A DNA stretch of 64,000 nucleotides. Origin: Xenorhabdus indica. Its GTDB lineage: Bacteria; Pseudomonadota; Gammaproteobacteria; Enterobacterales; Enterobacteriaceae. The DNA lies in contig NZ_NKHP01000004.1 of the NCBI RefSeq assembly GCF_014467235.1, positions 163,410 to 227,409 on the forward strand. The letters run 5' to 3'. Shown here piece by piece: positions 1 through 9,346 of the stretch. How positions within the stretch are numbered: the stretch's first letter is position 1; each line of letters opens with the position of its first letter. Under the pieces are notes generated by a model. It saw only the letters and a list, made by a program, of their open reading frames with translations, ran no database searches and was not told the origin of the DNA. Made by a program: the position numbers and the translations under genes.

Positions 1-139
1 GAGAAATGGTTTCGGGATCACCGACCAACAGTAGTTTTAATCGCGGATTAGATGCCAGTGCCTGCAATGCAGCAGGCACTATGATGCGAGGACCAAAGTC
101 CCCGCCCATAGCATCTAACGCTAGGGTTAGATTAGCCAA
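1..139 (-). CDS. plsX: Phosphate acyltransferase PlsX (5' end only)
   Basis: The first 46 codons of PlsX, the soluble enzyme that makes acyl-phosphate from acyl-ACP at the start of phospholipid synthesis; the rest lies beyond the left edge. The N-terminus reads as a beta strand followed by the family motif DAMGGDFGP, then a second strand ending in VGDPE, all as in E. coli PlsX. The start is a TTG codon at 137-139, as in E. coli, with a poor Shine-Dalgarno sequence. It lies 29 bp downstream of rpmF in the same direction, the conserved yceD-rpmF-plsX order. The identity is secure from the sequence; function is by family. Confidence 0.9.
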   Translation of the reverse strand, partial: MANLTLALDAMGGDFGPRIIVPAALQALASNPRLKLLLVGDPETIS

Positions 140-168
140 GATATCAACTTGCTAATAATTAGCTGAAA

Positions 169-339
169 TTACTTGTTGATTACCTTGCGGCCACGGTAGT
201 AACCATCAGCAGTCACATGGTGACGCAGGTGAGTTTCACCAGAAGTTTTGTCTACAGAAACTTGTGCTGTAGTCAGTGCGTCATGAGAACGACGCATACC
301 ACGTTTAGAACGAGTTGGTTTATTCTGTTGTACGGCCAT
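169..339 (-). CDS. rpmF: 50S ribosomal protein L32
   Basis: A 56-residue basic protein beginning [20 protein letters not shown], the L32 signature, and ending GRKVINK. It is a structural protein of the large ribosomal subunit. The length matches the family (about 57 residues). It sits 12 bp after yceD and 29 bp before plsX on the same strand, the conserved arrangement that couples ribosome and membrane lipid synthesis. Like other enterobacterial L32 proteins it lacks the zinc-binding cysteines found in some other bacteria. Confidence 0.97.
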   Translation of the reverse strand: MAVQQNKPTRSKRGMRRSHDALTTAQVSVDKTSGETHLRHHVTADGYYRGRKVINK

Positions 340-351
340 TGACCTTACTCC

Positions 352-876
352 TTAAGTACTTTTCTTTAAACTGGCTAATACGGCAAATGGGTTTGGTTTT
401 TCTACTTCAGGAGGCAGAACACCAAACACCATGTCCGCGTCGGACACTTCACAGTGTTCAGAATCATGTACCGGAACTACTGGTAGAGAGAGAATTATTT
501 CATCTTCAATCATAGCCAGTAAATCTATTTCACCAAATTCATTAATGTCAATTGGCTCATACTCTTCCGGTAATGCCTCAGCCTGCTCATCATTGACGAC
601 CGGGCTAAAACAATACGTTGTGTGAACATGATGACTGAAATTACTGCCACAGCGCTGACAGGCAAGCGTAACATCCACATCTGAATGCCCTTTTACAACC
701 GCCAGACGCTGATTATCAATCTGAAATGATAATGAGCTATCTACATCACTATCCACACTGACCACAGACTCTACGAGACGAGACACTTGTTCAGCAGAAT
801 AACTACCTGTGTAGTCTAATCTTTTCTGGGCTGCACGAAGTACGTCAATGGTCAGGGGTAATTTTACCTTCTGCAT
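352..876 (-). CDS. yceD: YceD family protein (DUF177), 23S rRNA accumulation protein
   Basis: A 174-residue protein matching E. coli YceD along its length, including the start [19 protein letters not shown] and the end [15 protein letters not shown] pair near residue 74 and an acidic middle section ([15 protein letters not shown]) are typical of DUF177. Family members, including the plant homologue, are needed for normal 23S rRNA levels; the mechanism is unclear. It is the first gene of the yceD-rpmF-plsX operon and is divergent from yceF, with a 141-bp promoter region between them. Confidence 0.93.
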   Translation of the reverse strand: MQKVKLPLTIDVLRAAQKRLDYTGSYSAEQVSRLVESVVSVDSDVDSSLSFQIDNQRLAVVKGHSDVDVTLACQRCGSNFSHHVHTTYCFSPVVNDEQAEALPEEYEPIDINEFGEIDLLAMIEDEIILSLPVVPVHDSEHCEVSDADMVFGVLPPEVEKPNPFAVLASLKKST

Positions 877-1017
877 AAGGCGCGCATATTATCTTTGTAA
901 TGGGACATAGTCAAAGAAAAAGGCCACACATCTGCACCTTTCCGCCAAATATTCGCTTAATAAGCGGCGTATAGTTTAAAATGCCTGCAAATATTTCTCT
1001 ACGTATTTTATGGAAAA

Positions 1018-1614
1018 ATGATGCTTCCGATTGTTTTATCGTCAACTTCGATATATCGCCGCTTATTGTTAGAAAAAATAGGTTTACCTTTTACCTGTGC
1101 AGCACCACATGTTAATGAAAATTCGCAGGAGAATGAAACGCCAGAGCAATTAGTCATGCGCCTTTCACGAGCAAAGGCTATCGCATTACAAAAACATTAT
1201 TCCAGTCACCTTATTATAGGTTCCGATCAGGTATGTGTTTTAAACGGTAACATTACAGGAAAACCCCATAATTTTGAGAATGCTCTCTCACAACTAAAAA
1301 AAGCCAGTGGGCAACGCGTTACTTTTTATACTGGCATTACATTATTCAATAGCAAAACAGGAAATACCGATACGCGCTGTGAACTATTTCATGTCCACTT
1401 CAGAACACTGAATGAAGCCGAAATCATCAACTATCTAAAAAAAGAACAACCTTTCAATTGTGCAGGTAGTTTTAAAAGTGAAGGTTTGGGAATTACATTA
1501 TTTGAAAAACTTGACGGTAAAGATCCCAATACATTAATTGGCCTGCCATTAATTACCCTGACAGACATGCTTATCCGTCAGGGGGTAAACCCTCTGACGG
1601 CACAACATTCATAA
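1018..1614 (+). CDS. yceF: 7-methyl-GTP pyrophosphatase, Maf family
   Basis: A 198-residue Maf-type nucleotide pyrophosphatase. Maf enzymes hydrolyse non-canonical nucleoside triphosphates, and the YceF subfamily prefers 7-methyl-GTP. The phosphate-binding motif SSTSIYRR is at residues 8-15 and the catalytic Asp is in GSDQVCVL (Asp70); the YceF-type sequence CAGSFKSEG is near residue 149. Two adjacent ATG codons (1018, 1021) follow a GGA-containing ribosome site, so the start may be one codon later. The last codons lie in an 11-bp hairpin (1575-1600). It converges with rluC. Confidence 0.92.
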   Translation: MMLPIVLSSTSIYRRLLLEKIGLPFTCAAPHVNENSQENETPEQLVMRLSRAKAIALQKHYSSHLIIGSDQVCVLNGNITGKPHNFENALSQLKKASGQRVTFYTGITLFNSKTGNTDTRCELFHVHFRTLNEAEIINYLKKEQPFNCAGSFKSEGLGITLFEKLDGKDPNTLIGLPLITLTDMLIRQGVNPLTAQHS

Positions 1615-1633
1615 CCAACTTACAACCATTTAA

Positions 1634-2584
1634 TTACATTTGACGCAATTTTTTTAAACATTGGCGTAACCCAGTATCCATTGGCGCTTCAAAGCACAAA
1701 GTTTCTCCTGTTGATGGATGGGTAAATTTTAATGAACTGGCATGCAGAAATAGTCGTTTAATTCCTGTTTCTGCAAGCTGTTCATCAAATGTTTTGTCAC
1801 CGTAGCGATCATCAAATGCAATTGGATGCCCCGCATATAAGGTGTGCACACGGATCTGGTGAGTACGTCCTGTTACAGGGCTGGCTCGTACCAGTGTGGC
1901 AAATGCATACCGCTCTTCAACCTTGAAACGCGTCTCCGATGGTTTACCTTCACTGCTAACCTTAACGACCCTCTCACCGCTTTGCAGAATATTTTTTAAT
2001 AAAGGTGCCTGCACTACTTTACAATGGGATTGCCATTGGCCACGCACCAATGCCAAATAATCTTTCTGCATTTGTTTTAAACGTAATTGTTCATGTAATG
2101 AACGTAAAGCTGAACGTTTTTTTGCGATCAGTAAAACCCCGGATGTATCACGATCTAGGCGATGTACCAGTTCAAGAAAACGCGCTTCAGGCCGTAATGC
2201 ACGCAATCCTTCAATCACACCAAAGCTCAGCCCGCTCCCACCATGTACGGCTGTTCCTGATGGTTTATTGATAACTAAAATATAATCATCTTCATAAAGA
2301 ATACATTCTGCCAAAGCAGCTACTTTATCCAGCTTTGCAGAAACAGGAACATCCTGTTTTTCTGCTACTCTGACAGGCGGAATTCTGACAATATCATTGG
2401 CTGTCAATTTATATTCAGGCTTAACTCTTCCTTTGTTGACTCTAACTTCACCTTTGCGCAAGATCCGATAGACCATACTCTTAGGTACACCTTTTAAGCG
2501 AGCCAGCAAAAAATTATCAATTCTCTGGCCTGCTTCATCGTCATCAATAGTGACAAACTGTACAATTTGATTATTTGTTTTCAT
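1634..2584 (-). CDS. rluC: 23S rRNA pseudouridine synthase RluC
   Basis: A 316-residue RluA-family synthase that converts uridines 955, 2504 and 2580 of 23S rRNA (E. coli numbering) to pseudouridine. An S4 RNA-binding domain spans about residues 17-75, and the catalytic motif HRLDRDTSG is at 141-149 with Asp144 as nucleophile. A later RTHQIRVH motif is also typical. It is divergent from rne across a 572-bp leader region, as in E. coli, and converges with yceF. Confidence 0.96.
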   Translation of the reverse strand: MKTNNQIVQFVTIDDDEAGQRIDNFLLARLKGVPKSMVYRILRKGEVRVNKGRVKPEYKLTANDIVRIPPVRVAEKQDVPVSAKLDKVAALAECILYEDDYILVINKPSGTAVHGGSGLSFGVIEGLRALRPEARFLELVHRLDRDTSGVLLIAKKRSALRSLHEQLRLKQMQKDYLALVRGQWQSHCKVVQAPLLKNILQSGERVVKVSSEGKPSETRFKVEERYAFATLVRASPVTGRTHQIRVHTLYAGHPIAFDDRYGDKTFDEQLAETGIKRLFLHASSLKFTHPSTGETLCFEAPMDTGLRQCLKKLRQM

Positions 2585-2799
2585 AGACGCAATTTTAATT
2601 ATCCAGTAAACAGAGTGCCAATCATTTTTAAATTATGTATAAATAACATCCATATTTTTATTCTTTATTATTAAATTGTCTTAGAATAAAGACTAAAGAT
2701 TAACAACTTATCACCATTTCATGATAAAAAACTCTTAAAGCGATAAAGTCACCTTGCTATCACCCCAACAGCAATGGAATAATGCTTTCCGGCCACAGT

Positions 2800-3156
2800 T
2801 TACTAAACTATGAATGGCAGATTGAAATTGTTTGTTATCTGTTTGTTTGAACAAAAACGCAGCAATGGCGTAAGACGTAATGTTTAATCAAACAATTTAT
2901 GGGCTGTGGGTTGCAACTTACTGGACTGGGTAGAACCTGTACTAATTTATTACAGTATCCCCCCCCAATAAAGAGCGCTGCGTTTCTTCCAATGAAAGAA
3001 ATGAAATTCAGGCTCGCCGACAATCAGGCACCTCTATACAAACGATAGCCGTGAGGCTGGCGGTTTTGTAAAAGACACGAGGTCATCGGTTACCAGTAGT
3101 GCTTCTCTTTTTACTCGCAGCTCTATACTAATGTAAAAAATAATGAGTAAGTTAGA
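2800..3156 (+). promoter_or_regulatory. rne 5' untranslated region with autoregulatory hairpins
   Basis: The 572-bp gap between rluC and rne ends in a long leader. The stretch at about 3045-3110 (GATAGCCGTGAGGCTGG followed by AAAGACACGAGGTCATCGG) is recognisably the conserved element that RNase E uses to sense its own activity in enterobacteria. A GGGCTGTGGGTTGC block near 2900 is a second conserved piece. The upstream boundary is approximate. Cleavage of this leader by RNase E destabilises the message, so rne is probably autoregulated here too. A run of eight cytosines (2959-2966) is unusual for this leader. Confidence 0.75.
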
Positions 3157-6100
3157 ATGAAAAGAATGTTAATCAACGCAACCCAACAGGAAGAGTTGCG
3201 TGTCGCCCTTGTTGATGGGCAACGTCTTTATGATCTGGATATTGAAAGTCCTGGACACGAGCAAAAAAAGGCAAATATCTACAAAGGTAAAATTACACGG
3301 ATTGAACCTAGCCTTGAGGCCGCTTTTGTTGATTATGGTGCAGAGCGACACGGCTTCCTTCCTATAAAAGAAATTGCTCGTGAATATTTTCCAAGTAATT
3401 ACCATGCCCACGGTCGCCCCAACATTAAGGATATACTGAAAGAAGGCCAGGAAGTTATCGTTCAGGTCGATAAAGAAGAGCGAGGCAATAAAGGTGCAGC
3501 CTTAACAACCTTTATCAGTCTGGCTGGCAGCTATCTGGTTCTGATGCCAAATAATCCAAGAGCAGGTGGTATTTCCCGTCGTATTGAAGGTGATGATCGC
3601 ATCGAACTAAAAGAAGCACTCTCTTCTCTTGAAGTACCTGAAGGTATGGGGCTTATCGTCCGTACTGCCGGTGTCGGCAAATCCGCAGAATCCTTACAAG
3701 GAGATCTGAACTTCCGCCTGAAACACTGGGAAGCGATTAAGAAAGCTGCAAACAACCATCCAGCACCCTTTTTGATTCATCAGGAAAGTAACGTTATCGT
3801 ACGAGCTTTTCGTGATTATCTGCGTCCAGATATTGGGGAAATCCTGATCGATAACCCTAAAATCCTCGATTTGGCACGCCAACATATCACAGCTCTTGGC
3901 CGCCCTGATTTTGCCAGCAAAATCAAACTGTATAGTGGTGAAGTCCCCCTGTTCAGCCATTACCAAATAGAGTCTCAGATCGAATCCGCTTTCCAACGTG
4001 AAGTGAGACTGCCTTCTGGAGGTTCAGTCGTCATTGATACCACTGAAGCGTTGACTGCAATCGATATCAACTCATCCCGTGCAACCCGTGGGGGAGATAT
4101 TGAAGAGACCGCTTTTAATACGAATCTGGAAGCCGCAGATGAGATTGCCCGTCAATTACGCCTGCGAGACCTCGGTGGTCTTATCGTTATCGATTTTATT
4201 GATATGACACCCGTTCGTCATCAGCGTGAGGTTGAAAATCGCTTGCGTGATGCAGTTCGCCAAGATCGTGCCCGTATTCAGATCGGCCGAATCTCCCGTT
4301 TTGGTCTGCTGGAAATGTCACGTCAGCGCTTAAGCCCGTCACTGGGTGAGTCCAGTCATCATGTCTGTCCACGCTGTAGCGGTACGGGAACCATTCGCGA
4401 TAATGAATCACTTTCCCTGTCTATTCTTCGTCTAATAGAAGAAGAAGCATTGAAAGAAAATACTCATCAGGTGCATGCCATTGTTCCTGTTCAAATCGCT
4501 TCCTACTTATTGAATGAGAAACGTAAAGCTGTCAGTGCGATTGAACATCGTCAGGGTGGTGTCGGCGTGGTTATCGTTCCAAATGATCAAATGCAGACCC
4601 CGCACTTCTCTGTTTTACGTGTCCGTAAAGGTGAAGAAATTTCTGCCCTGAGTTATCAGCTCTTACAGGTTCATGAAACGGAAATGGCAAATGTTCAGGA
4701 AGATACACAGCATGAACGTAAGCGTCCTGAACAACCTGCTATTTCGACTTTCGATCTGCCTACAGAAACTCCTGCACCTGTAACGGCAAAAACAAAAGAG
4801 AAAAAAACACCAGCAAATAATCAGCAAAAAGCAGACAAACCGGGTTTGTTCAGCCGTCTTTTAAAAGCCCTGAAAAAAGCATTCAGTGGTGAGGAAGAAA
4901 AACAACCACGGGAAAAGAGCAAAAAATCTTCCGGTAACGATAATCGCCGTTCATCAGACCGCCGTAATTCACGCCGTCAAAACCAACGTCGAGAGCGCAA
5001 TGAAAATGAAACTCGTAATAATCGTGAGCGTGATGAACAACGTAAAGGACGTAATGCTCAGCCTAAAAATAATGTGCAGGATGATACCGTAATAGATAAC
5101 GAGGCTCGTGAAACTCAGCAGCAACAGCGCCGTGAACAGCGTGCAGAACGTCAACGCCGCCGTCAGGAAGAAAAACGCCAACAGCAGTTAGAAATCAAAG
5201 CACAACAAGTAAGCAAAACTGAAGTTCCAGAGGAAGAAATAGAGGAACGTCAACCTGTTATGCCGAGGCGCCAACGTCGTCAGCTTGAGCAGAAAATCCG
5301 TATTACAGATAGCGTGAAAGAAGAAGCTGTTATTGCTGCCTTGTCAGCAGCCACGTCTGGATCTGCCTCAGTAATTGTAGAAGAAGAGAAAAAAGTTTCT
5401 GTACCGACTGTTATCAATACAGAAATGGAAGTAACGGCTCAGCTTTCTACCTCAGACGAATCCATCGCGCAAAATGCAAGTGTGCAAGCCCCATCTGCAC
5501 AAAGTTCTCTGCAAGGTAATGAGCAGCAAGATAACATCATGCCACGTCGTTCTCGCCGTTCACCACGCCATTTGCGTGTCAGCGGGCAACGTCGTCGTCG
5601 TTATCGCGATGAACGTAATCTGACCCAATCACCTGTCCCTCTTGCAATGGCAGTAGTTTCACCTGAATTAGCATCAGGTAAAGTTTGGGTTAGTTACCCT
5701 GTCACACCTGTAATAACAATATCTGAAACAGAGATTTCAACTGAAATTTCTGCTGTTGAAGGAATAGCATCAGAACAATCCGTTGATGTCATGCAAATTC
5801 CTGCGGTTGCAAAAATGGCTGAACCAGTCTCAATATTTTCTGTTACTGAAGCAACAAAGACAGAGAAAACCACAAGCAATCACAAAGATGTTAAAGCTGA
5901 ATCAGTGATCTATTCTGTGGCATCAGCTATAGAGCCTGCCTCTGAACTGACTGAAACAGCAACACAGGAAACTGTAGGAGCAGCTATCAGCAATGATATC
6001 GTATATCAGGTTAAAGCTGTTGTGCATAACGCGGTATTACATGAACCTGAGGAAAAAGCACATCATGCAGCAGAACCGATCATCGTGACCTCTATCGCTG

Positions 6101-6393
6101 AACAGGAACACAATGAAGAACAGCCAACTGTCGCAACGGAAATATGCTCTCAGGCAACGGAAATTAAAGCGAAAGAGACAAAAGCTGCTGAACCACAGAT
6201 CATCATGGCAAAAAATCATCACGCTTATTCCCCAATGACTAAAGCTCCGGCACCGGATATGGCGGGACAACCTGTCATTATTACTGAATGGCAACGCCCT
6301 GCTTATCCATTTAAAGGAAAAGGAGGTGCAGGTGGGCATTCTGCAACCAACGTCGCAACATCAGCAATGTCAAAGCCACAGTCATTCGAATAA
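3157..6393 (+). CDS. rne: Ribonuclease E
   Basis: A 1078-residue endoribonuclease E (E. coli: 1061). It starts mRNA decay, matures 9S rRNA and tRNAs, and scaffolds the degradosome at the inner membrane. The catalytic half has the S1 domain (about residues 36-120), the DNase I-like domain with [12 protein letters not shown] around the first metal-binding Asp, and the zinc-link motif CPRCSGTG that joins dimers. The C-terminal half is disordered: Arg/Gln-rich RNA-binding blocks ([14 protein letters not shown] and similar), a second [12 protein letters not shown] block, then a low-complexity stretch. The last residues ([21 protein letters not shown]) match the polynucleotide phosphorylase docking site. 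It is a monocistronic unit ending in a clear terminator. Confidence 0.97.
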   Translation: MKRMLINATQQEELRVALVDGQRLYDLDIESPGHEQKKANIYKGKITRIEPSLEAAFVDYGAERHGFLPIKEIAREYFPSNYHAHGRPNIKDILKEGQEVIVQVDKEERGNKGAALTTFISLAGSYLVLMPNNPRAGGISRRIEGDDRIELKEALSSLEVPEGMGLIVRTAGVGKSAESLQGDLNFRLKHWEAIKKAANNHPAPFLIHQESNVIVRAFRDYLRPDIGEILIDNPKILDLARQHITALGRPDFASKIKLYSGEVPLFSHYQIESQIESAFQREVRLPSGGSVVIDTTEALTAIDINSSRATRGGDIEETAFNTNLEAADEIARQLRLRDLGGLIVIDFIDMTPVRHQREVENRLRDAVRQDRARIQIGRISRFGLLEMSRQRLSPSLGESSHHVCPRCSGTGTIRDNESLSLSILRLIEEEALKENTHQVHAIVPVQIASYLLNEKRKAVSAIEHRQGGVGVVIVPNDQMQTPHFSVLRVRKGEEISALSYQLLQVHETEMANVQEDTQHERKRPEQPAISTFDLPTETPAPVTAKTKEKKTPANNQQKADKPGLFSRLLKALKKAFSGEEEKQPREKSKKSSGNDNRRSSDRRNSRRQNQRRERNENETRNNRERDEQRKGRNAQPKNNVQDDTVIDNEARETQQQQRREQRAERQRRRQEEKRQQQLEIKAQQVSKTEVPEEEIEERQPVMPRRQRRQLEQKIRITDSVKEEAVIAALSAATSGSASVIVEEEKKVSVPTVINTEMEVTAQLSTSDESIAQNASVQAPSAQSSLQGNEQQDNIMPRRSRRSPRHLRVSGQRRRRYRDERNLTQSPVPLAMAVVSPELASGKVWVSYPVTPVITISETEISTEISAVEGIASEQSVDVMQIPAVAKMAEPVSIFSVTEATKTEKTTSNHKDVKAESVIYSVASAIEPASELTETATQETVGAAISNDIVYQVKAVVHNAVLHEPEEKAHHAAEPIIVTSIAEQEHNEEQPTVATEICSQATEIKAKETKAAEPQIIMAKNHHAYSPMTKAPAPDMAGQPVIITEWQRPAYPFKGKGGAGGHSATNVATSAMSKPQSFE

Positions 6394-6419
6394 TCGAATA
6401 ATGTAATCGCCTATAAATC

Positions 6420-6450
6420 AAATGGCTCCCAGAAAAGGAGCCATTTCTTA
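6420..6450 (+). terminator. Intrinsic terminator of rne
   Basis: A perfect 10-bp stem, AAATGGCTCC / GGAGCCATTT, with a 7-base loop and a short T-rich tail, lies 27 bp after the rne stop codon. Confidence 0.85.
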
Positions 6451-6541
6451 TCATTCGCGCTAGAAAAACCGTCTGTTTCATTTCCTTTGAGCTCTGATTC
6501 CAATAAACTCAGATAGTTATCATTTAAAATGGTGAATTATT

Positions 6542-7186
6542 ATGGATAAAATTTCGTCTACGAAACCTTGGTTGATTTTTGGTGCGGGCAAAGGTATCGG
6601 GCGCTATCTAACCGATATCGCACTAAAACAAAAACGTCCGATTACGGCATTAATTCGTAATGAACAACAGGCTATTGAACTAAGTTCAATAGGTGTGAAT
6701 GTGATACAAGGTGATGCCTGTGACAGCCGAAGTATAGAAAAAGCTATTGAACATGCCGGAGAAAATCCCATTGTTTTTTCAACCATCGGAGGAGGTAATT
6801 CAGATCACTACGGCAATATTTCCATCATAGATGCGTTGGAAAACGCGCAAATTTCTCGCATGCTCTTGGTGACATCCATAGGATGTGGTGATAGTTGGCA
6901 CACCTTATCACCACGTGCCAAATCATTATTCGGTCAATCAGTCAGGCTCAAATCACTGGCAGAAAGTTATCTGCAAACCAGTACATTAGACTTTACAATT
7001 ATTCGTCCCGGTGGTCTGACTAATCAAGCAGGTACAGGGCATTGCCAACGTTATCAGGGGGAAATTCACGGTATGGTGAGTCGTGAGGATGTCGCTTTGC
7101 AATTGGCACATATGGCTGAAGATAAAGAGACTTATTACCAGATTTACGCTTTGGTCGATCCTGAACTAAAACCTCACTGGGGTTGA
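6542..7186 (+). CDS. NAD(P)-binding Rossmann-fold protein (NmrA / atypical SDR type)
   Basis: A 214-residue single-domain Rossmann protein. The nucleotide-binding loop is FGAGKGIGRYL at residues 13-23; GDACDS follows the third strand, a STIGGG segment the fourth, and TIIRPGGLTN near residue 155 is the typical active-site/strand-6 region of atypical short-chain dehydrogenases. The usual YxxxK catalytic pair is not evident, so it may be a redox sensor or an isomerase-like protein rather than a classical dehydrogenase. It is transcribed alone between the rne terminator and a terminator shared with tmaR. The specific substrate cannot be read from the sequence. Confidence 0.75.
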   Translation: MDKISSTKPWLIFGAGKGIGRYLTDIALKQKRPITALIRNEQQAIELSSIGVNVIQGDACDSRSIEKAIEHAGENPIVFSTIGGGNSDHYGNISIIDALENAQISRMLLVTSIGCGDSWHTLSPRAKSLFGQSVRLKSLAESYLQTSTLDFTIIRPGGLTNQAGTGHCQRYQGEIHGMVSREDVALQLAHMAEDKETYYQIYALVDPELKPHWG

Positions 7187-7193
7187 TAAAGTA

Positions 7194-7213
7194 ACCACGC
7201 CTTCCGGCGTGGT
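7194..7213. terminator. Bidirectional terminator hairpin between the NAD(P)-binding gene and tmaR
   Basis: A perfect 8-bp stem ACCACGCC / GGCGTGGT with loop TTCC lies between two convergent genes. It has no long T-run on either side, so its strength is uncertain. Confidence 0.6.
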
Positions 7214-7220
7214 CAATCGC

Positions 7221-7541
7221 TTATTTTACTCCACCATCCATTGCCTTAAGCTTTTTGGATAATTCGCGGCGTTCTTTAGACAACTCAGCATTTTTGATAA
7301 TGTATTCGTCTACTCGCTCTTCATAATCGCTACGCATATGGACGATAATTCCTTGAATATCTTCAACTGACATTCCCGGTTTAATGTAATCACTCAGATT
7401 ATCCAGTAACAGTACACGTTTTTGGTTGTCGCGGATCTTTTTCTCATTATCTACGATTTCTCGTTGTAATTTATTTTTGCGACGAAAAATACGCACAAAC
7501 TCTAATACATTATGGAATGTCGGCTTATTCGCGTTGTCCAT
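7221..7541 (-). CDS. tmaR: PTS regulator TmaR (DUF496)
   Basis: A 106-residue, mostly helical, charged protein nearly identical in pattern to E. coli YeeX/TmaR, including [11 protein letters not shown] and the block [20 protein letters not shown]. In E. coli TmaR gathers at one cell pole and holds enzyme I of the sugar phosphotransferase system there, tuning sugar uptake. Heptad-like spacing suggests coiled coils at both ends. It lies upstream of and divergent from sbcB, as part of the yeeX/sbcB/plaP neighbourhood. Confidence 0.93.
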   Translation of the reverse strand: MDNANKPTFHNVLEFVRIFRRKNKLQREIVDNEKKIRDNQKRVLLLDNLSDYIKPGMSVEDIQGIIVHMRSDYEERVDEYIIKNAELSKERRELSKKLKAMDGGVK

Positions 7542-7801
7542 TTTTTACACCTTTCTTTAATTAGAACGATAATTTTTTATGCTGACTACACAATACAATT
7601 TCAGGCAACACATAGACAAGCCAGTTTCGATAATTTATTGACGTAATGAGCCTATAGGTTACCATATCTTTAATCTAGCCACACAACAAACTAACTTACC
7701 GCGGATAAGACAACTCAAATTATATGAGCATGACTGATAGACAAGAATAATACATTGAAATCTAATTAGTTAAACCAACAACCAATGGATACAGAATTGC
7801 C

Positions 7802-9229
7802 TTGAGTAACGATAAAACCCCCACTTTCTACGTTCATGATTATGAGACCTTCGGTAAACATCCTGCCTTAGATCGTCCTGCGCAGTTTGCAGGAGTTCGT
7901 ACTGACAGTGATTTTAATATCATTGAAGAGCCTTTAGTGGTGTACTGTGCCCCTGCTGATGATTATCTCCCTGATCCTGAAGCTATCATGATTACGGGAA
8001 TTACTCCCCAATTAGCGCTGAATAAAGGGGTTAATGAAGCGGAGTTTGCACGCTTGATCCATGCTGCATTCAGTAAACCCAATACCTGTATTCTCGGATA
8101 TAACAATATCCGTTTTGATGATGAAGTCAGCCGTAATATCTTTTATCGCAATTTCTACGATCCTTATGCTTATAGTTGGCAAAAAGGTAATTCTCGTTGG
8201 GACTTGCTTGATGTGTTACGTGCCTGCTATGCCCTGCGCCCAGAAGGGATCATCTGGCCAGAAAATGATGATGGTCTACCTAGCTTTAAACTGGAACATC
8301 TGACAAAAGCCAATGGCATAGAACATACTCAGGCCCATGACGCGATGTCAGATGTTTACGCCACTATTGCTATGGCGAAACTGATTAAACAGGCACAACC
8401 TAAGCTGTTCGATTATTTTTTCCAGTTAAGAAATAAACAGAAAATCAGCAATCAGATTGATATTCCACAAATGAAACCGCTGGTACATGTATCAGGTATG
8501 TTTGGCACTTTACGTAGTAATATTAGCCTGATTGCACCTTTGGCCTGGCATCCAACAAACCGTAATGCCGTTATCATGTGTGATTTAGCGGGTGATATCA
8601 CACCTCTGCTGGAACTTAGTGCAGATGAATTACGTGAACGCTTGTATACCCGACGAAATGAATTACAGTCAGATCAAGCACCTGTTCCCATCAAACTAGT
8701 GCATATCAATAAATGCCCGATTATTGCGCCTGAAAATACTTTGCGCCACCAAGATGCAGAGCGGGTTGGATTAGATCGCAACCAATGTGCACAAAATCTG
8801 GCTATCTTACGTAGCAATCCACAAATCAGGGAAAAAGTGGTCGAATTGTTTTCTCATCCAGAAGAATTTCCAGAATCCGATAATGTTGATGCTAAGCTAT
8901 ATAGTGGCTTTTTCAGTGACGCTGATAAAACTGCAATGGAAATTATTCGTGAAACCACTCCTCAAAATCTGCCTGCGTTGGATTTAACATTTCAAGATAC
9001 ACGCATTAAAGCACTTCTGTTCCGTTATCGCGCCAGAAACTATCCGGCAACTTTGGATTATGATGAACAACAGCGTTGGTTGCAGCATCGTCGGGAGATA
9101 CTGACACAAGAAAATATCACCCAATATTTTGCAACTATTGAACAACTTTTTATTGAACACCAATCTGATGAAGAGAAATGCCGTCAATTAAAGGCGTTGA
9201 TCGACTATGCAGTTCAACTGGCTGAATGA
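7802..9229 (+). CDS. sbcB: Exodeoxyribonuclease I
   Basis: A 475-residue 3'-5' single-strand DNA exonuclease used in recombination and mismatch repair. DEDDh exonuclease motifs are visible: HDYETFG at residues 12-18 with Asp13 and Glu15, NIRFDDEVSRN near 102, and AHDAMSDV near 180. The SH3-like and C-terminal domains follow as in E. coli ExoI. No in-frame ATG precedes the conserved start of homology, so a TTG at 7802 is taken as the start; a nearby ATG at 7783 is out of frame and stops at once. Start confidence is moderate, identity high. Confidence 0.93.
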   Translation: MSNDKTPTFYVHDYETFGKHPALDRPAQFAGVRTDSDFNIIEEPLVVYCAPADDYLPDPEAIMITGITPQLALNKGVNEAEFARLIHAAFSKPNTCILGYNNIRFDDEVSRNIFYRNFYDPYAYSWQKGNSRWDLLDVLRACYALRPEGIIWPENDDGLPSFKLEHLTKANGIEHTQAHDAMSDVYATIAMAKLIKQAQPKLFDYFFQLRNKQKISNQIDIPQMKPLVHVSGMFGTLRSNISLIAPLAWHPTNRNAVIMCDLAGDITPLLELSADELRERLYTRRNELQSDQAPVPIKLVHINKCPIIAPENTLRHQDAERVGLDRNQCAQNLAILRSNPQIREKVVELFSHPEEFPESDNVDAKLYSGFFSDADKTAMEIIRETTPQNLPALDLTFQDTRIKALLFRYRARNYPATLDYDEQQRWLQHRREILTQENITQYFATIEQLFIEHQSDEEKCRQLKALIDYAVQLAE

Positions 9230-9245
9230 ATTTCAGTCAAAACAG

Positions 9246-9275
9246 AAAAAGACAGAACCCAGGTTTTGTCTTTTT
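9246..9275 (+). terminator. Intrinsic terminator after sbcB
   Basis: A 14-bp stem AAAAAGACAGAACC / GGTTTTGTCTTTTT with one G-U pair, in which the stem itself supplies the T-run, 16 bp after sbcB. Confidence 0.75.
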
Positions 9276-9346
9276 CAATCCTTGTACAATGACTCTAGTT
9301 ATGCTGATGATCAGAGCATTTATCAAAACATTGACCTGCACACTTT

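Noticed and set aside
1575..1600. Hairpin at the end of yceF considered as a terminator
   Set aside because: It lies inside the coding sequence and has no T-run on either strand.
2835..3023. 62-codon minus-strand frame in the rne leader
   Set aside because: It overlaps the conserved leader elements of rne and has no recognisable protein character.
3169..6339. Several open frames on the minus strand across rne, and a 68-codon plus-strand frame at 4886
   Set aside because: They lie wholly inside the well-supported rne gene, have no ribosome sites and show biased composition expected of antisense or shifted frames.
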